From assembly GCF_010093535.1 (NCBI RefSeq), contig NW_022985202.1, forward strand, positions 209,741 to 273,740: a stretch of 64,000 bases of DNA. Direction: 5' to 3'. How positions within the stretch are numbered: position 1 is the first letter of the stretch; the number at the start of each line of letters is the position of its first letter. This stretch comes from Lindgomyces ingoldianus (taxonomy: Eukaryota; Ascomycota; Dothideomycetes; Pleosporales; Lindgomycetaceae). A program made the translations under genes and the position numbers. Positions 46,666 to 59,877 of this stretch are shown here, piece by piece. A model generated the notes under the pieces. That model searched no databases. It worked only from the letters and a program-made list of their open reading frames with translations, and was not told the origin of the DNA.

Positions 46666-47602
46666 GAGCTAGAGAAATTACCAGTGATTGTACGATAAAG
46701 GGCTAAGGTAATGCCTGGTGCCTGAGAAAATAGCCACTGTCGGCATGCGTCTAGATCCTACATGCTGGCACATATGAAAATAGGGAGTTCTAGAATACAT
46801 TAGAATTTCAAGTGCTCTCAGGGCTCTCCTTTCACTCTAGCAATGAGCATAAACAGCCTTTTAGTTAATAGTCCGTACTACAGTAGGTGGCAATATGCAT
46901 TGGAGTAGGAAAGGGATACTCCCATGCTGGTGAGGTTCCTCTGTTTAACGAACAAAAAGATGAAGCTAGCATGCCTGCTGACATACACACCGGTCTTAAG
47001 CCATGCTATCTCCATGTTTCACATCACAATCTGACTGTTGCGGGAATGGCATCTAAGATAGATGAAAACTCAACTGAGTTCCTACATGAGTGCGGATAGT
47101 GTCGAGAATGTAGTTCCTAACAACAAACCATCAACGCCAGATTACCCAAAGAAACCACATGCTGAACAAAAAACAGCCCCTCCACCGCAAATCCACAAGG
47201 TGTAACCACCCTCTCATGCGGGGCGCGTCAGGCCACGGACAATAACACTCGGAGTTCTGATGGCGCATTGCAACGGCATTCAAAACCCCCAGCGTGAGTG
47301 GTTGGGTGCCTGCTAAGATCACGAGTCTGCATGCGTGCTATCCCCACTATGACTCTGTCTAACATGAGCTTATAAACAAGCTCCTGCGAAAGTGAATCCT
47401 ACACATCGTCCCAATTAGTGGTGTCTCTGCAGAAGAAATGTGCAGATGCTTAGAAATTCAAATTCTGCTAAGTTGCACTTGGAAACGTTTAAAAGTATCA
47501 AGTTCGACCCTCACCTCCCATAACACCAAGTCAAATCATCCATTCTACATCCTAGCAACATAACCTATCTTCAAACAATCCCATCTCTATCACTCTATCA
47601 CA
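46666..47602. other. Intergenic between the two reductases
   Basis: No supported gene. The last 90 bp are CT/CA-rich with CAATCCC and ATCACTCTATCACA just before the ATG, a typical fungal leader. Confidence 0.6.
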
Positions 47603-49004
47603 ATGACTCCAAAAAGATTCGAGGCCAAGATGGTCGACCCCTCCCCCCTAGGCCAACCCCTCCACTTCTCCTTCGCAAACCGCTCAGCTCCAAACCGTTT
47701 CCTCAAAGGAGCCATGACCGAGCGTCTCTCCTCCTGGCACCCGACAGATCTCCCCGCACGCGGCATTCCGTCCAAAGAAGTCATCAATGTTTACCGGCGC
47801 TGGGGCGAGGGCGGCCTTGGCACCATGCTCACTGGTAACATCCAGATCGAACTCGACCAACTCGAAGCCGCTGGAAATCTCATCATCCCACGCACAGAGC
47901 CGCCTTCTGGACCTAGATTTGAAGCATTTGCGGAGTTGGCGGAGGTGGCGAAGAGGGAGGGGAGTTTGATTGTGGCACAGGTCAGTCATCCGGGACGGCA
48001 GTGCCAGAATACGATTCAGAAGGATCCTGTGAGTGCGAGTGACGTGAAGCTGGAGGGAAATCTCTTCGGGATGGAGTTTAATAAGCCGCATGCTGCCACC
48101 CAGAATGAGATTAACATCATTGTGGAGGGTTTTGCTCATGCAGCCGAATACTTGGAAAAAGCTGGGTTTGACGGGATAGAGCTACATGGCGCCCACGGTA
48201 TGCTCTACTCGTCCTTTTGAAGTATTACATAGGCTCATAGCTATCCTAGGATATCTCATAGCGCAATTTCTATCCGAAACAACCAACCTCCGCACCGACT
48301 CCTACGGCGGCACTATCCCCAATCGCGCCCGCATCATCGTCGAAATCGCCGCCGCAATCCGTTCCCGAGTCTCCCCTTCCTTCATCCTGGGCATCAAACT
48401 CAACAGCGTGGAATTCCAAGCTCGCGGCTTCCAGCCCTCCGACGCGCGCGAAATCTGCAAGATCCTGGAGGAGAATCGTTTCGACTTTGTCGAACTATCA
48501 GGGGGCACGTACGAGCAGCTTGGGTTTGTGCACAAGCGCGAGAGTACTAAGAAGAGAGAGGCTTTCTTTATAGAGTTTGCGGATATGATTGTTCCTGTGC
48601 TGAAGGAAACGAAGGCGTATGTGACAGGTGGGTTTCATACTGCTAGCGCGATGGTGGATGCGCTTAAGACGGTTGACGGCGTGGGGCTTGCGAGGCCTGT
48701 TTGTCAGGAGCCGCGCCTATGCAAAGACATTCTCTCTGGAAAAGTCAATTCTGTAATTCAGAAGGTGTTTGATGAGAATGACTTTATGATTCAAAACTTG
48801 GTTGCTGGGACACAGATTAAGCTGATTGGGATGGGCTATGAGCCGTTTGATGCGAGTGATCCAAAGGTTGCAGAGGCATTTCAGAAGGACGTAGAGAAGT
48901 GGATGGAGGCGATGGGCAAAGATGAGAAGGGAGAGAAGTATGGATTTGTTGATATTGAGAGTATTCCTGCTGTGCCTTATGGGACTGCTATTAGGGCGGC
49001 TTAA
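47603..49004 (+). CDS. Old yellow enzyme-type NADH:flavin oxidoreductase, 449 residues
   Basis: Exons 47603-48197 and 48250-49004, with a 52-bp intron (GTATGC...CCTAG) splitting the active-site motif: ELHGAH|GYLIAQF. FMN-binding TIM barrel. RFLKGAMTE carries the Thr (Thr39) near the flavin. SHPGRQ, the substrate-binding pair His195/His198 and the proton donor Tyr200 are all present, as is the family signature TDSYGGTIPNRARIIVEI. Phosphate-binding glycines lie in YVTGGF and GVGLARP. The C-terminal extension (about 60 residues with Lys/Glu, VEKWMEAMGKDEKG) is longer than in yeast OYE, as in many fungal NADH:flavin oxidoreductases. It reduces activated C=C bonds using NAD(P)H. It sits 937 bp downstream of the MDR reductase, on the same strand. 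Confidence 0.92.
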
Positions 49005-49212
49005 TTGTAAGTAGGTGTTAGAGCTAAGAGGTTCGACATATGACGTATCACTGCAATCCTGCCAAGAGATGCTCTTTTTTTGATACCTAATACCATTGTA
49101 AAAGACTTGAAACAGGATATGTTCTACCCAGTGCCATGATAAATTCAGCGATGATGGCAACTGCAAAGATTATATTAAGGATTCGAGAGTGGAAATGACA
49201 AGCACGCCTCTT

Positions 49213-50345
49213 GCACATTTGCTTAGGTGTAAGGCGGCGCCATTGCTGAAGCCTCTGGCTTAGCTATCAGGAGAGCATAGACTTGCCGATACAGAATCCA
49301 AAGCTGGGAAGCCACGTCGATGATAGTCAAAAGGGTAAAACCTGGCTTCTTATCCTACCAATGCCTGCCTAACATCCTCACTACATGGTTCACCGTATAG
49401 TCGCGACATTTACTCTCATCTGCTGCTAGGACAAGAGCATTTTCATACTCGATCACATCCCACATCTCCATTGGTGTCGGTGACATGAAAAGCGCTTTGA
49501 TGTGGATATTCACAAGTCATTGTGCTGCCGCAAATTCATTAAGGAATTGTAAAACGTGGCATACTTCGACTTAGCCACCAATCTCATAATATTCCAAGCC
49601 ATGAACCAGAACGAAAATGTTGGGCCTGATGGTGGAGTTAATAAGATTGGACAGGATAAGGCTTGGAGGTGGACCATATCCCAGAAAGTGATTTGGACTC
49701 TTGATCAGTGGACCCAATGCTAGGAGCGAATCGAAGAAGTTGATATATCATCCTATAGAGAAGGAATAATGAGCCTAAAGGGCAGCTCTCATTCTACGTT
49801 GGACAGAAATAGTGGAGAATGATTACAGGGCTTGAGTCTAAAAGCGTTTGTACTGATGTTATTGCTAGCAAGCCGAAGATTCGGGTTGTGTCCTTGTCGG
49901 CTGCTTCTCGTCGTAAACTTAGCAGACAAAAGCGGAGGCAGGTGGTTAATCGGGATTTTTTTAGCACTCGCTGGGGAAGTGTGCATCCAAGCCCAGTACG
50001 TGTTCCCTGTTGAACTGCTTGATACACCATTTGTCGCAGGGCAGCTTTGTTGACATTGGGAGATTGAAGAAACTCAAGCTGGCCATCCATAAAAGGCTAA
50101 GGGTAAGTTTGGAAACCGGATTGATTAGTCCAGGCGAGTTTAAGAATGCAGATTGTGCAAACTGAGTCACCGTATGTTGCCCCTGAGGGCATGAGAGCGT
50201 ACGTCCAGTCTGCGTCCCGAAGATTATCGAGGACTTCAGCGACTGCTGCCTTTGTCTCGCATACTCTCGGGTGCTCATCTGCCGTTTTTGACAGATCCTG
50301 GACCAACACTTATTTATGAGAGACCACTGCACTTTTGTCTTCTCC
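49213..50345 (-). pseudogene. Degenerate gene, unknown family
   Basis: From 49740 to 49213 one minus-strand frame is protein-like over about 175 codons but has three in-frame stops (near 49570, 49520 and 49340). It includes SLLALGPLIKSPNHFLGYG, PNIFVLVHGLEYYEIGG and WDVIEYENALVLAADESKC. No splice sites remove the stops. Upstream on the same strand (50309-49789), further open blocks in several frames (DEHPRVCETKAAVAEVLDNL, LEFLQSPNVNKAALRQMVYQ) probably belong to the same locus. I could not identify the family. It lies just downstream of the OYE gene. Confidence 0.4.
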
Positions 50346-52310
50346 ACTCCATTCATTAACTCTTCCTACATCGCATATATAACGGTCGCGTTGATTGTGG
50401 CAGCAAGTTTTAGTTTTCCCCCCAAAATGTCTACATGGCGTTCTAGCAACCCTTTGCACATGTTCTGAGCCGCTCTTCCTTTCGTTAAATGTTCCTACTT
50501 CCAAACCATCAGGCTAATGTGATTTACTATGCATTTGGAAATATTAAATAGACTTTCGGGACGTCGAATCTATCGTCTTAACTTGACGACACGAACATCT
50601 GCAATTGCGGGCCGATACGGGTGTTTGTAGCTTGAAAAGTAGAATTTAGATGCTCCATATAGCCGTCTATGTCCATTTCTGGCAATTAAAAGACCATTCA
50701 GAACCAGTGTTACGCTTCACCTTGAGAAGATGCTTGCTCAATGAACTTATGGTCCTATGAAGTATTAAATGGCAGCACTTAATATAAACAAGGACAGATT
50801 TGAGCTGCCAAACCTCTTGCAAGTATTTCGGAAAATAATGAGAATATATAGATACCTGTCTTCAGTCCGCGCCAGGCTGTTTCGCGACCACACGCTGGCG
50901 TATATGCTGACATATGAAACATCCCCCTCCATCTCATCATAACACATGGCTGAGACATAGTAAGAAATGCCCTCATTGCACTGCACAATAATTCCCTAGG
51001 CAAGGGCTGTTCTTGTCGGAAACGTAGGCTCTTCTTCACTGCCATATAGGAGCCAATATAACCAGGTAGGCTATCGCCAGAGTCGACTATCAAATGTTTG
51101 CCTACTACAGAACGGAGCGGAGCAACGTCACTTTGATTTATTAACCCTTTTATTGGATGTTAGGGAAGCCTTGAGAAGATTCAGGTTATAGTCTTCAATA
51201 ATACCCTTGGGATGTTCTGTTGGGGATTCCTTCCTATATGTAGCACATGTGAAAGGCGAAGCGCACTGGTCTATTTGAGGTTATATCTCTTTTCCCTTCC
51301 ACATGAACTCACAAAAGCCTGCCTTAATACCATCGTGACCTTCAGTCACCATCCCCTAGGCATCATCACGCCACAATTTCGAGTCATCATAGCGGTGGCT
51401 CGTGCTACGCTCAAACATGTATTGCCTCGACTCATCAAGTTCCACACACCACTTATATTACTCTCATCCTCCTTGACTTTCCCTCCTCCCCGGCCCACCT
51501 TCCTCAGTCTATATCCTCAACTGTTCATCTGTCTTGATCCCAAACTCTTCTTGCTAACCACATATACCATCGATGGCCGACTTTGCGGAGAACTGCTGGT
51601 CGAAATCCCTCCTGGCGTTTGCTTTGGCTCATGCTTGCCTTCGATTCTCTCTTACCTGGCCTTTCACCCTCCCGAAATGAGGCTGATTCTCCTGGATAGC
51701 CACTATATCTCATCGTACTCACTCTATTAATAACATAGATAAAAGTCAAGACAATGACGGCTTCACCTTCTCGAAGACCCTCCGCAGCAACAGCGAGGGC
51801 TATTTGCGACGGGTCACCCAGCGCCAGGCATCATTTCCCTAGCTCCGGCACTGGTGAGGCTCAAAGCATCTAAACACTCAAGGCAGTTTATGGCACTCGC
51901 TAACGAGACTCCAGAGAATCGAATTTCCAGCAAACAAGTCAATTGAAACCAAAGTGTGAGAGAGTGCCGAAAGTCGATGTAGGCATGCATACCACAGCCT
52001 CAGTCCTCGTTGCAAATCTATTTTATTTACACGCTTTCTCGAAGGCATGCACTGCTACATGACGAGCGAATAGGGAAGAGACACCGAAAGAAAAGCGGGA
52101 TTCAGCATTGCCAGACTTGGATATGAAGATAACCAACGGAGTTACCTGGTTGGACAGCGTCACTATTACCTGGGCATGTATACTCTGGGACTAGAGGCAT
52201 GGTTTTCTCTCACGTATAAGGCTCAGGTTAGTTCTTCATGCATAACCTTTCCACATCTAATCTCTCGCCTTATCTCCTTCTAACCATTAACACGAAAAGA
52301 GGACTTCTTG
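50346..52310. other. Region without recognised gene
   Basis: A plus-strand ATG frame at 51212-51730 (172 codons) is Leu/Pro/Ser-rich with no domain and looks like chance in pyrimidine-rich DNA. A possible short first exon starts at ATG 51752 and ends at a GTGAGG donor, but no partner exon was found. Confidence 0.4.
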
Positions 52311-53075
52311 CGCAAACACAAGACGCGTTACCTTGAGCCTCAGCTTTGCCTGATCAATCGAGAAGCCTCTGAGGAACGACTTTGTACATGCATTCACTAC
52401 CCTAAGCTAAGCATACACATGCAAGATCATCTTGGAGCGAGAACGCATGACGAGTTCTCTGAACCTCACCTTTTCCGGCGCAACCGAGATGCCTCTGATG
52501 AGCGACTTCAGATATACAGTCACTCCCTTCATGGCTGGAAAGTGTTGGTGACGGAACGAGTCCTCACCAACTCGCTGGTCCGCTATTTGAGGACTCATTG
52601 GCGGGTATATCAAGACGCGATTGAAGTCTTTTCTCCTTCGCCAATATTCCCTTCTTTTCCATTACCATTAGAACTCATAACGCTTTACAGGCTTTGTCAA
52701 CACGACATTACCCTCTGAGACTCTAGTTTCTCACCTTCAACTGACACACATTCACATAATGAATGACGGCAAGAGTCGAGATGATGTCGGCGGAACCCAT
52801 CATCGCCTCGAACAACAGCAGCAAATTTCCCTTCAATCCAAATCCAAGTATCAACGAACAATCCTGTCTCTGTAAGCTGCACAAAATTGCGAATTGCGAA
52901 ATCATCATTTCGTGCAATAGCAGATCCATTCCCATTCCCTACGACAATTCCCGAGTATCAACCTCGAGCTACCTTCCTAGCGGAAAACCAAGTATTGAAA
53001 CCAGGTATTCACGAAGGAAAGGAAATCGCACCGCCCATCAAACAAGTTTTCAAGCACCCTGAATTGGAAAACTAG
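52311..53075 (+). pseudogene. Possible gene fragments with an internal tandem repeat
   Basis: Frame 52311-52718 is open without an ATG and contains two related segments: LEPQLCLINREASEERLCTC and SEPHLFRRNRDASDERLQIY, about 43 residues apart. The likeness is also visible at DNA level. A second piece starts at ATG 52759 and reaches a GTAAGC donor near 52870. After an ATAG acceptor at about 52918, a further open stretch (ADPFPFPTTIPEYQPRATF) ends at 53075. These may be exons of one gene or remains. No family recognised. Confidence 0.3.
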
Positions 53076-56000
53076 TTCAAGCCTTGGAAGCCCTAGCGCC
53101 TCGTGCTTTTGACGAACGCCGAATGATGAGCGTGACTGTAGGCTTTGTAACAACAGCATGGGCACAACAACCAGTAAACCACGGTCGACATGATCTAATC
53201 CATTAGTGCTTCCCGTTTACAATCCAAGCTGTCCTGAAAACTCATTCTCCCTTTTCGGAAACATGATCTCGCCACTCATAACACATTTCGTCAACACCCC
53301 ACTTACCGACACGAGTCAAAGTTGCTTAGCTGGTTATGGCAATCACTACATTTTATATTCCACCTAGTTCTCACTACCTTGTGTGCGGACACGGTCCATT
53401 CTCATCCTAGTCCATGACTTGGTGTACTACCAGGCCAATGAGGGAGAGGAAACTGAGCATATTTCGCGGTTATTTAAAGAGTTGGTATATTTTCCGGCTT
53501 ATCTAAGGATCGAGGTGAAATTTTAGCTCGTATTTCCGACTCCCAGAGCGCTGCTTGAAGAAATTACACCCTCTCAGAATCGCCTTGCGCTGGATTTGGA
53601 TCCCGAACACTCTCGTGACTACATATCGAAGAATTGCTTAGAGAACCCGAAAGTCATGGTGAGTTGAAATTATTTGTACTAGTTTTTCCATGTGTTTTGT
53701 GTAGATACGTAGTCTCTTGATGAGAGTTCTCAGTAGTTATTAATTTTTAGGTGGTGTATATGTTTGTTTGGATGCATGAACTGTTAACAGTGTCCTGAAT
53801 TGAGGGAGTTTCCTTTTTGTTAAAAAAAGATTTCTTTGGGTTGCAGTTTTGGCTGAGTTTGGCTTGCGAATTTGCACTGTTGTTGTTTTTAGTTTGTCTA
53901 GAAATGTAGATTTTATCCGAGATTTCTTTCTAGTTGTGAGTCTCAAATTGTTTCTATTTCTCCTCGTGTTATGAAACTCTAGTTATTCAGCTCTTTCTCA
54001 CCAAAGATGATATACGGCTAAAAGAGCTGACATTTTCTTAGATATGATGTTCAGCTCCATTCTACGGCGCGGCGAACAGAGTGAGGAGAAGTACTTAAGC
54101 TCGATGGTGCCAAAGCGTTGGCTATTGGCTTAGTTAAATTCATAGGAGTTGCCTGCATGAGTTTTTCCGTGGATGCCTAGGATATTATAATAAGCTTGTG
54201 TGTGGGTGTGTCTATCACTTTTGGTGGAGGCTGAGGACTCGAGGTCTGGCGGCGATCAACCGGAAGTGCGAAAAGGCTTGACTATCCTTTTACATAGTTA
54301 ACCGCGCGGCAGGCAGGTCAGGAATCTCGGGCTGGCACTCTGGGATCTATCCAGTGAAGAGTGTATTTTCGCGCGCGTCATGCAGCGCCGGTGTTTCTCA
54401 TCGCTAGAGGTAAACAATAGCCTCAACTGAATTTTATTTTGAGATGGCCAGGAATGAGTCAGTGCTCTCAGAATGATCTATGTGCAGTCATAACACGCTC
54501 GGGAGTTCAAGTTCCAGCTTGCCCAGCTGCGGAGGCATGGGTCGTGCCCCCCTGGTTGATGAGGTTGGCTTCTTTTTGGCCAAGAGAACATGAAGGACAC
54601 TGAGTAAAGCTCACTAGAGGTGTAAGAGACTAAGACGCAATGCAAGACCAGAAGACCAGTACTAGCTTGAAAATTCACTGCTAAGCCAAGAAGAGGGTCC
54701 GACGAGAGTAGAGTCTATCTGTGGACCTCATGCTAGAATCAAGGAGCGCGTCGATAGGGTGCGAATATCTGCCCTGAATTATATATTCGTGTCATGTTCT
54801 ACGTTAGGGGGCAAGATGCACTACAAGGGGTTTTTCTATATTAGCCAATATGATATACGCTGAGTTGCATGCATTCCCAAATACTTCATCAAAGCCTGAG
54901 GGTGAGTGGCCTTGCCCCGCACCACAGGACATATAACTATAACTCAGTATACCCCCCATGACTTATATGTATATAAGACTTGCACGTCTTAAGCCTGCTA
55001 AGGAAGCATGCTGGATTATTGATGGCCCGTGGGGTATAAAAGAGGTCCAACTCGGTGCTATCGTAGTAAGCAACCCATCGTTCATCGTTCTGGGTGTTTC
55101 GGACCGCTCTAGCTCTTGCGTGCGCATGAGGCACGGTAATGTCTTGCGTGAGGTTATGACGAATGCGCTTATGTGATATTGACAGGGTCCGAGGCCAAAC
55201 AATCGATAAGGCAAATACGTTCTCTTTTATGTTTAAGGCTTTTCCTGCTGTTGAGGTGAAGCGGGCATACTCCCATTAGTATTGCGATCGAGGAGTAGTA
55301 TAATTTCATGTCAGCTATGGGGATCGCAGTGTGAAGAGAAGAAGAGGCTCCAGGCAAAACATAAAGTAAGTTCATTTCCCCAGGTTGTTTCCACAATAAC
55401 AGCTTGCCTTTTGCTCCCCGAGCTGTCGGAAAAACAAGGCATGACGGTGTGGATACCTAATCGGGAGCGCGGAGACGCAGAGTAAAGCCGCACTTAGGGT
55501 CACTCCAAGCCCCCTTGACTAAGAAAGGAAGGCAACATCGAAATGAGTGATTATCAATCGCATTTTAGTCTCCGCTTCTTGAAAATGTTGAACGTCCGGG
55601 TGAAGAGGCGCTCGGCACGGGGCGACGGGACACGGTTGTGTCAGATGGGCCGTTCCACTGCCAATGAGAAATCATAATAGGAGATGCGGGCACAGGAAAA
55701 TCGTCTTTCGAGGCGACGATGATGCGCGTCATCTTCTCCAAGTTCGCGACTTTGGAATCCTGATACGAGTGCGAGCTGGCACGAGAAAACTGCTCGCGCC
55801 TAAAATAGCACTGATTTTCTGAAACTTTCCGACAGGCATTCGACCCAACAAGAGTTTTAATCGCGTGCGAGCAGGAGACAGGTGCCGGTGGGTGATGTGG
55901 ACTCCCGGCGAGTGCGGGACACAGACGATGATAGACCGGGGAACGGGAGGAAGAGAGGGGAATGCAGGTCAGCGGAAGATGTAACCTTATTTGATTAATG

Positions 56001-57082
56001 CGGTGAGCAATCGAAACTGAGACAAGGGTGTGGTGCGATATAGGGCTGGATAACCCTTTTTTAGCCGGCTTGCGTCCTTGTGCTCTGGTACTTGGAATAT
56101 TTTTGCATGGTAAGGCAGATCATGTGATGCAGCAAAGAATGAGGGATTTGAATGTCGTGGAACCTGCCGGTGACGCTGCAGGCACGACTGGGATCCCATC
56201 CAGCTTTGGCAGCCTGCATCGCAGGCGCAATATCTGAGGCTTCGGGGCATTCGGCGAGTCCGACGACGACTTCTTCATCTCCCGAGAGCGTGACAGACCA
56301 GGCAAGGAAGGCAGCACTCTTTTGGATAATAGACGTTGAACATGTCGGTAGTTTGGGGCTCGGGAAGGCGAAGTGTTTCGGGTAATATCAGGCCAGTTAT
56401 GAAGTCGAGGAAACCTCCAAGCGAGGTGAATACGAGGGTCGATACAGCCCAAAACCTAGTACCGACATCATCTGCACTCAGTGCTCTGAAATCGTTCAGG
56501 CGTGGCTGCCAAATGAACCCGATGCCGCACCGGCTCTGAGCATTGCGCTGTGATCATGGACAAAAGAGGAAAACCATCACTTGCAGCCCAATTTTTGCTT
56601 TTGAAGCCATCGGAGGTGAGGCGGCATGGGGAAGAAGGCCGAAACTTTCCACGCTGCCTCACAAAGTTGTGCGACTTTACGAGGCGGCCGAACCGCCGTG
56701 CTGGTTACAAGACCGCATGGAGGCGGTAGATGTGAGGCGGCGTGATGAGGGGACGAGTTGGGCAGCGTGCAGAGTCAAAATTGAGGTGGCTGGTCGAGAT
56801 GGCTGGCAATCGGATGCGATCAACTTGAGACACCAGATAGAGCTATGAGTGAATGCTCGTATGGATGTGTTGAGGTCGGGCGGTGATTCAAGATCTGCAA
56901 CCAAGGCCGCGCCTCACCCTTCTCGCCCACTGGTTTGACGCCATTCTGCGCATGAGGATCTGAAGCTTGGACGCTGTGGCTCGACCTTTGGACTCTGGCA
57001 TGTCTGGATTGTGAGCGATGCATGACGAGCAGGTCGCTGACGTCGTATCCTCCTCTGAGACGGGGGCGAGACACGAGCTGGA
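53076..57082. other. 4 kb without recognisable gene
   Basis: Many short frames and no domain. 53740-53960 is T-rich, and 55600 onward becomes GC-richer. No exon chain could be built. Confidence 0.5.
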
Positions 57083-59670
57083 CCAATCGATGGCGGCGAG
57101 GCCGCGTCGCTCGTCGATAGGCTGTGCGCGAAATCACAACATCACAACAGAAAGGCGCGCGAAAGCAGCGCGACAGCTCGCCGAGGCCAGCAAGCCGACG
57201 GCCGGGCAGCATGGCGACCGTTTAGGCGCCGTGTGCCGCCATAGGAATACGGGAGATTAGCTACAGGTGCGGGCGGGGGATGGGACTGTGACAAAGGGTG
57301 CGATGGGAGTCGGCCCCTAGCGCTTCGATGCAGCAGCAGCAGAAGTTTGCGGGGGGAGCGATATGTCTTCACGGGCATCTGAAAGAGCGTTTCGGAACGG
57401 ACCAAGAGACGATGGGGATGATGGACCGTGGGAGTCAGCGGGATGTTGGGGCGCTTGGGAGAGCCGTGCAGGGTCGGCGTTGCAAGTCAGGGGCGCAGCA
57501 AATTTCAGCAGATTGGCCAATTGCAGCGGCAAAAGGGGCGCCATGGGGGGAAGGGACAGAAATTTCGTCCATCACGTTGGCTACGCGCCCGAAAATGAGA
57601 CGGGCGTGCGACTGTGATTTGCCTACCCCAAAAGATTATTATTCTGTGCGTGGCAGCGCGATCTTAACATCGCGGGTCGCTGGTCGGGGGGGGGGGGAGG
57701 GTTCAGCAGCTGGGCTTCCCCGTAAGCGAGCGAACGAACGACACGTCGAGCCCCCGACACACCGCTTTGCAGGCACTCCCCAGGACGTCATCAGGCTTCT
57801 CCGGGCCTCTGCACACGCGCTGTCTCCCTCCTCGACGCTTCTGAACGGCGCGCTCCGGGGGCCCTCAGTGCGAGACATGAGCTTAGCTGTTGTGCGAGTC
57901 TAGAGACGCGAATGCCGGTCGTGGGCAGCAAAAGCAGAGAGTGGGCGACAACGATCCATGGCGGGCTAGGCTGGCAAAATAGTAGCGGAGGCAAGTTGTT
58001 ATTTGTTCACGGATCCTTGAAATAATCGCTCGGACCACGGTGCTCAGCCAGTGGAGACCCAGCGAGGAGACCGCGCCTGCCCGAGCCGTCGAATAGAAAA
58101 TGCTTTGCCCTCGCTCCCAAAACCAATCCAGTCTCTTCATCTTTTCCCTCCAAGCGTCCAATCACCCTGCACCACCACGCCTACCTATCACATCCGCCAT
58201 CGCGAGTCCTGCACCACGACAGAGGCTCGTGGACCGGACGTCAAACGGCTCCAGTTGTGTGCACCCAACAAGCGCATCAGCACGCATTGCTTGCCTGCCC
58301 TTGCAAACTAATCCGCACGCGCCGGTAAGACAGCTGCCTACCCCCAAGCCTGCGCAGCAAACCAGCGCAGCGCAGCGCAGCGCCGCACCGAACCTCACCA
58401 CCACCGAAATCTCGTGACTGCTATACGCTGCGGTGCGGACTGCACACTGCGCTTCGGTACGTCCTTTGTCAACCATCTTCTATCGCTGTTCTTCTGTCCC
58501 TGTCTGTTTGTCGCTGTCCTTCTTTCCACGGCCAACGCCGCGCTCTCAATAATTGGAGCTGCTGGGCCTGTCCCCGCGGCGCGCGACGCTTGTCGACCAA
58601 CTGCTCACCTCAAATGCTGCCATGTCGTCGCCGTTCTGACAGTGCCGCATTAGGAAAGGGAACACACGGCTCGTAAACACGCTGTCTTGTATCGCGCTCC
58701 ACTGCCAGCGACAGAGCTGCTACCCGCGAGAGTCAGCTGCGCGCTGCGACAATTTATATCACCATCCGCGCCCGTCGCTCAAGCTTTGCAGCCGCGGATA
58801 GAGTGCCATCGCCAGACAGCAAGCGTCACCCCCGCGACGGCGCAGCAACCCCAGTGAGCGCAATTGACGTGGATACGCTGCGTGCTGATTAAAGTCGGTA
58901 AGTCTGCTCGCCGCCATGCATGAACCCGCATTGCCAACGCATCACCTCCAATCGCCCACCCGCCAGCACATGACCACCCTCGACTTCCTCCAATTGCTCG
59001 ACTCTTTGCACTACAGGCTAACTGACGACTGCTCTGATCAGTGTAAACAATTCTCTTTTTCTGTCTGGACTGGCGAACTGCTGCAACGGCCCTGACCCCA
59101 CACGGCGCGGCCCTTTTGATCCCGCATCTCGACCATCTCTCGACTCCAAGCACGCTCTGCGCCAGCGCACCGCCTCACCATCCCGGTGCATCCAATCCCC
59201 CAAGTTGCGCCTCAAGTGAGAGCTGAGGCTACGGCCGTGCGCTCCCCCAGCGATTCCGCCTCATAAGCGTGGCCATTGACAACGCATCAAGCATCTGGCT
59301 CTGTGACGTGACCCTCCCTCCCCCCCCCAAGCCCGCCGCTGCGTGCCTAGATAGACCGGTCGTCCCGACATCGAGCCCCCGATCAGCAAACAAGAGCACT
59401 TTATCCACAAAGTCTTTAATCCAAGGACGGACCGACACGGCCTGCGACCCATCGTATCAGCTCAGCGCGACTCTTCACCTTCTGGTAAACTCCCCGTTTA
59501 CATTGGCCCTACATATCCTCCAAGAGCACCCACCTATTGGCCGGCCGCTAATTTCGCCGCTGCTCCAGGCTTCAGCCCTCCGCCAGTCGTTGCGGCTCTT
59601 CAACTCCCCTCGCGTCCTTGCGCGCTCACAATCAACCGGTCGCGACTTCCGCCACAACAAGCGTCCCAAT
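57083..59670 (+). promoter_or_regulatory. CCAAT-rich upstream region of hapB
   Basis: CCAAT pentamers on the plus strand lie at 57083, 57517 (inside TTGGCCAAT, so also ATTGG at 57512), 58123, 58158, 59192 and 59666. Five of these continue as CCAATC. They lie 0.2-2.8 kb upstream of the gene for the CCAAT-binding subunit itself. The region from about 58000 on is GC-rich and pyrimidine-rich, with no long conserved frame, and is probably promoter plus a long 5' leader. A 12-G run sits at 57686-57697. Confidence 0.45.
58363..58382 (+). repeat. (CAGCG)4 microsatellite
   Basis: Four tandem copies of the pentamer in the hapB upstream region. Confidence 0.85.
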
Positions 59671-59877
59671 CATCTCCCTCGTGCGCGACTTCCACGCTGT
59701 GGCCCACTGAGTGTGATACACCAAAGGCCTCGCCCAAGTATCGATCCAGAAGTGAGGGTCTGTGCCCTATAGTGGCGTATCTGGGGTAATACTGGAGGCA
59801 ACGCCGCCTGGATATCGCGTACTTTAACCTCATCTCTGTACTCCCCAAGGTATCCTGTACCTCAGGGACCAACAGAC

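Noticed and set aside
51212..51730. 172-codon ATG frame
   Set aside because: Leu/Pro/Ser-rich translation of pyrimidine-rich DNA, no motif, no splice partner.
57298..57903. 201-codon plus-strand frame upstream of hapB
   Set aside because: GC-rich low-complexity translation with no domain, other frames also open, and it lies in a region better explained as promoter.
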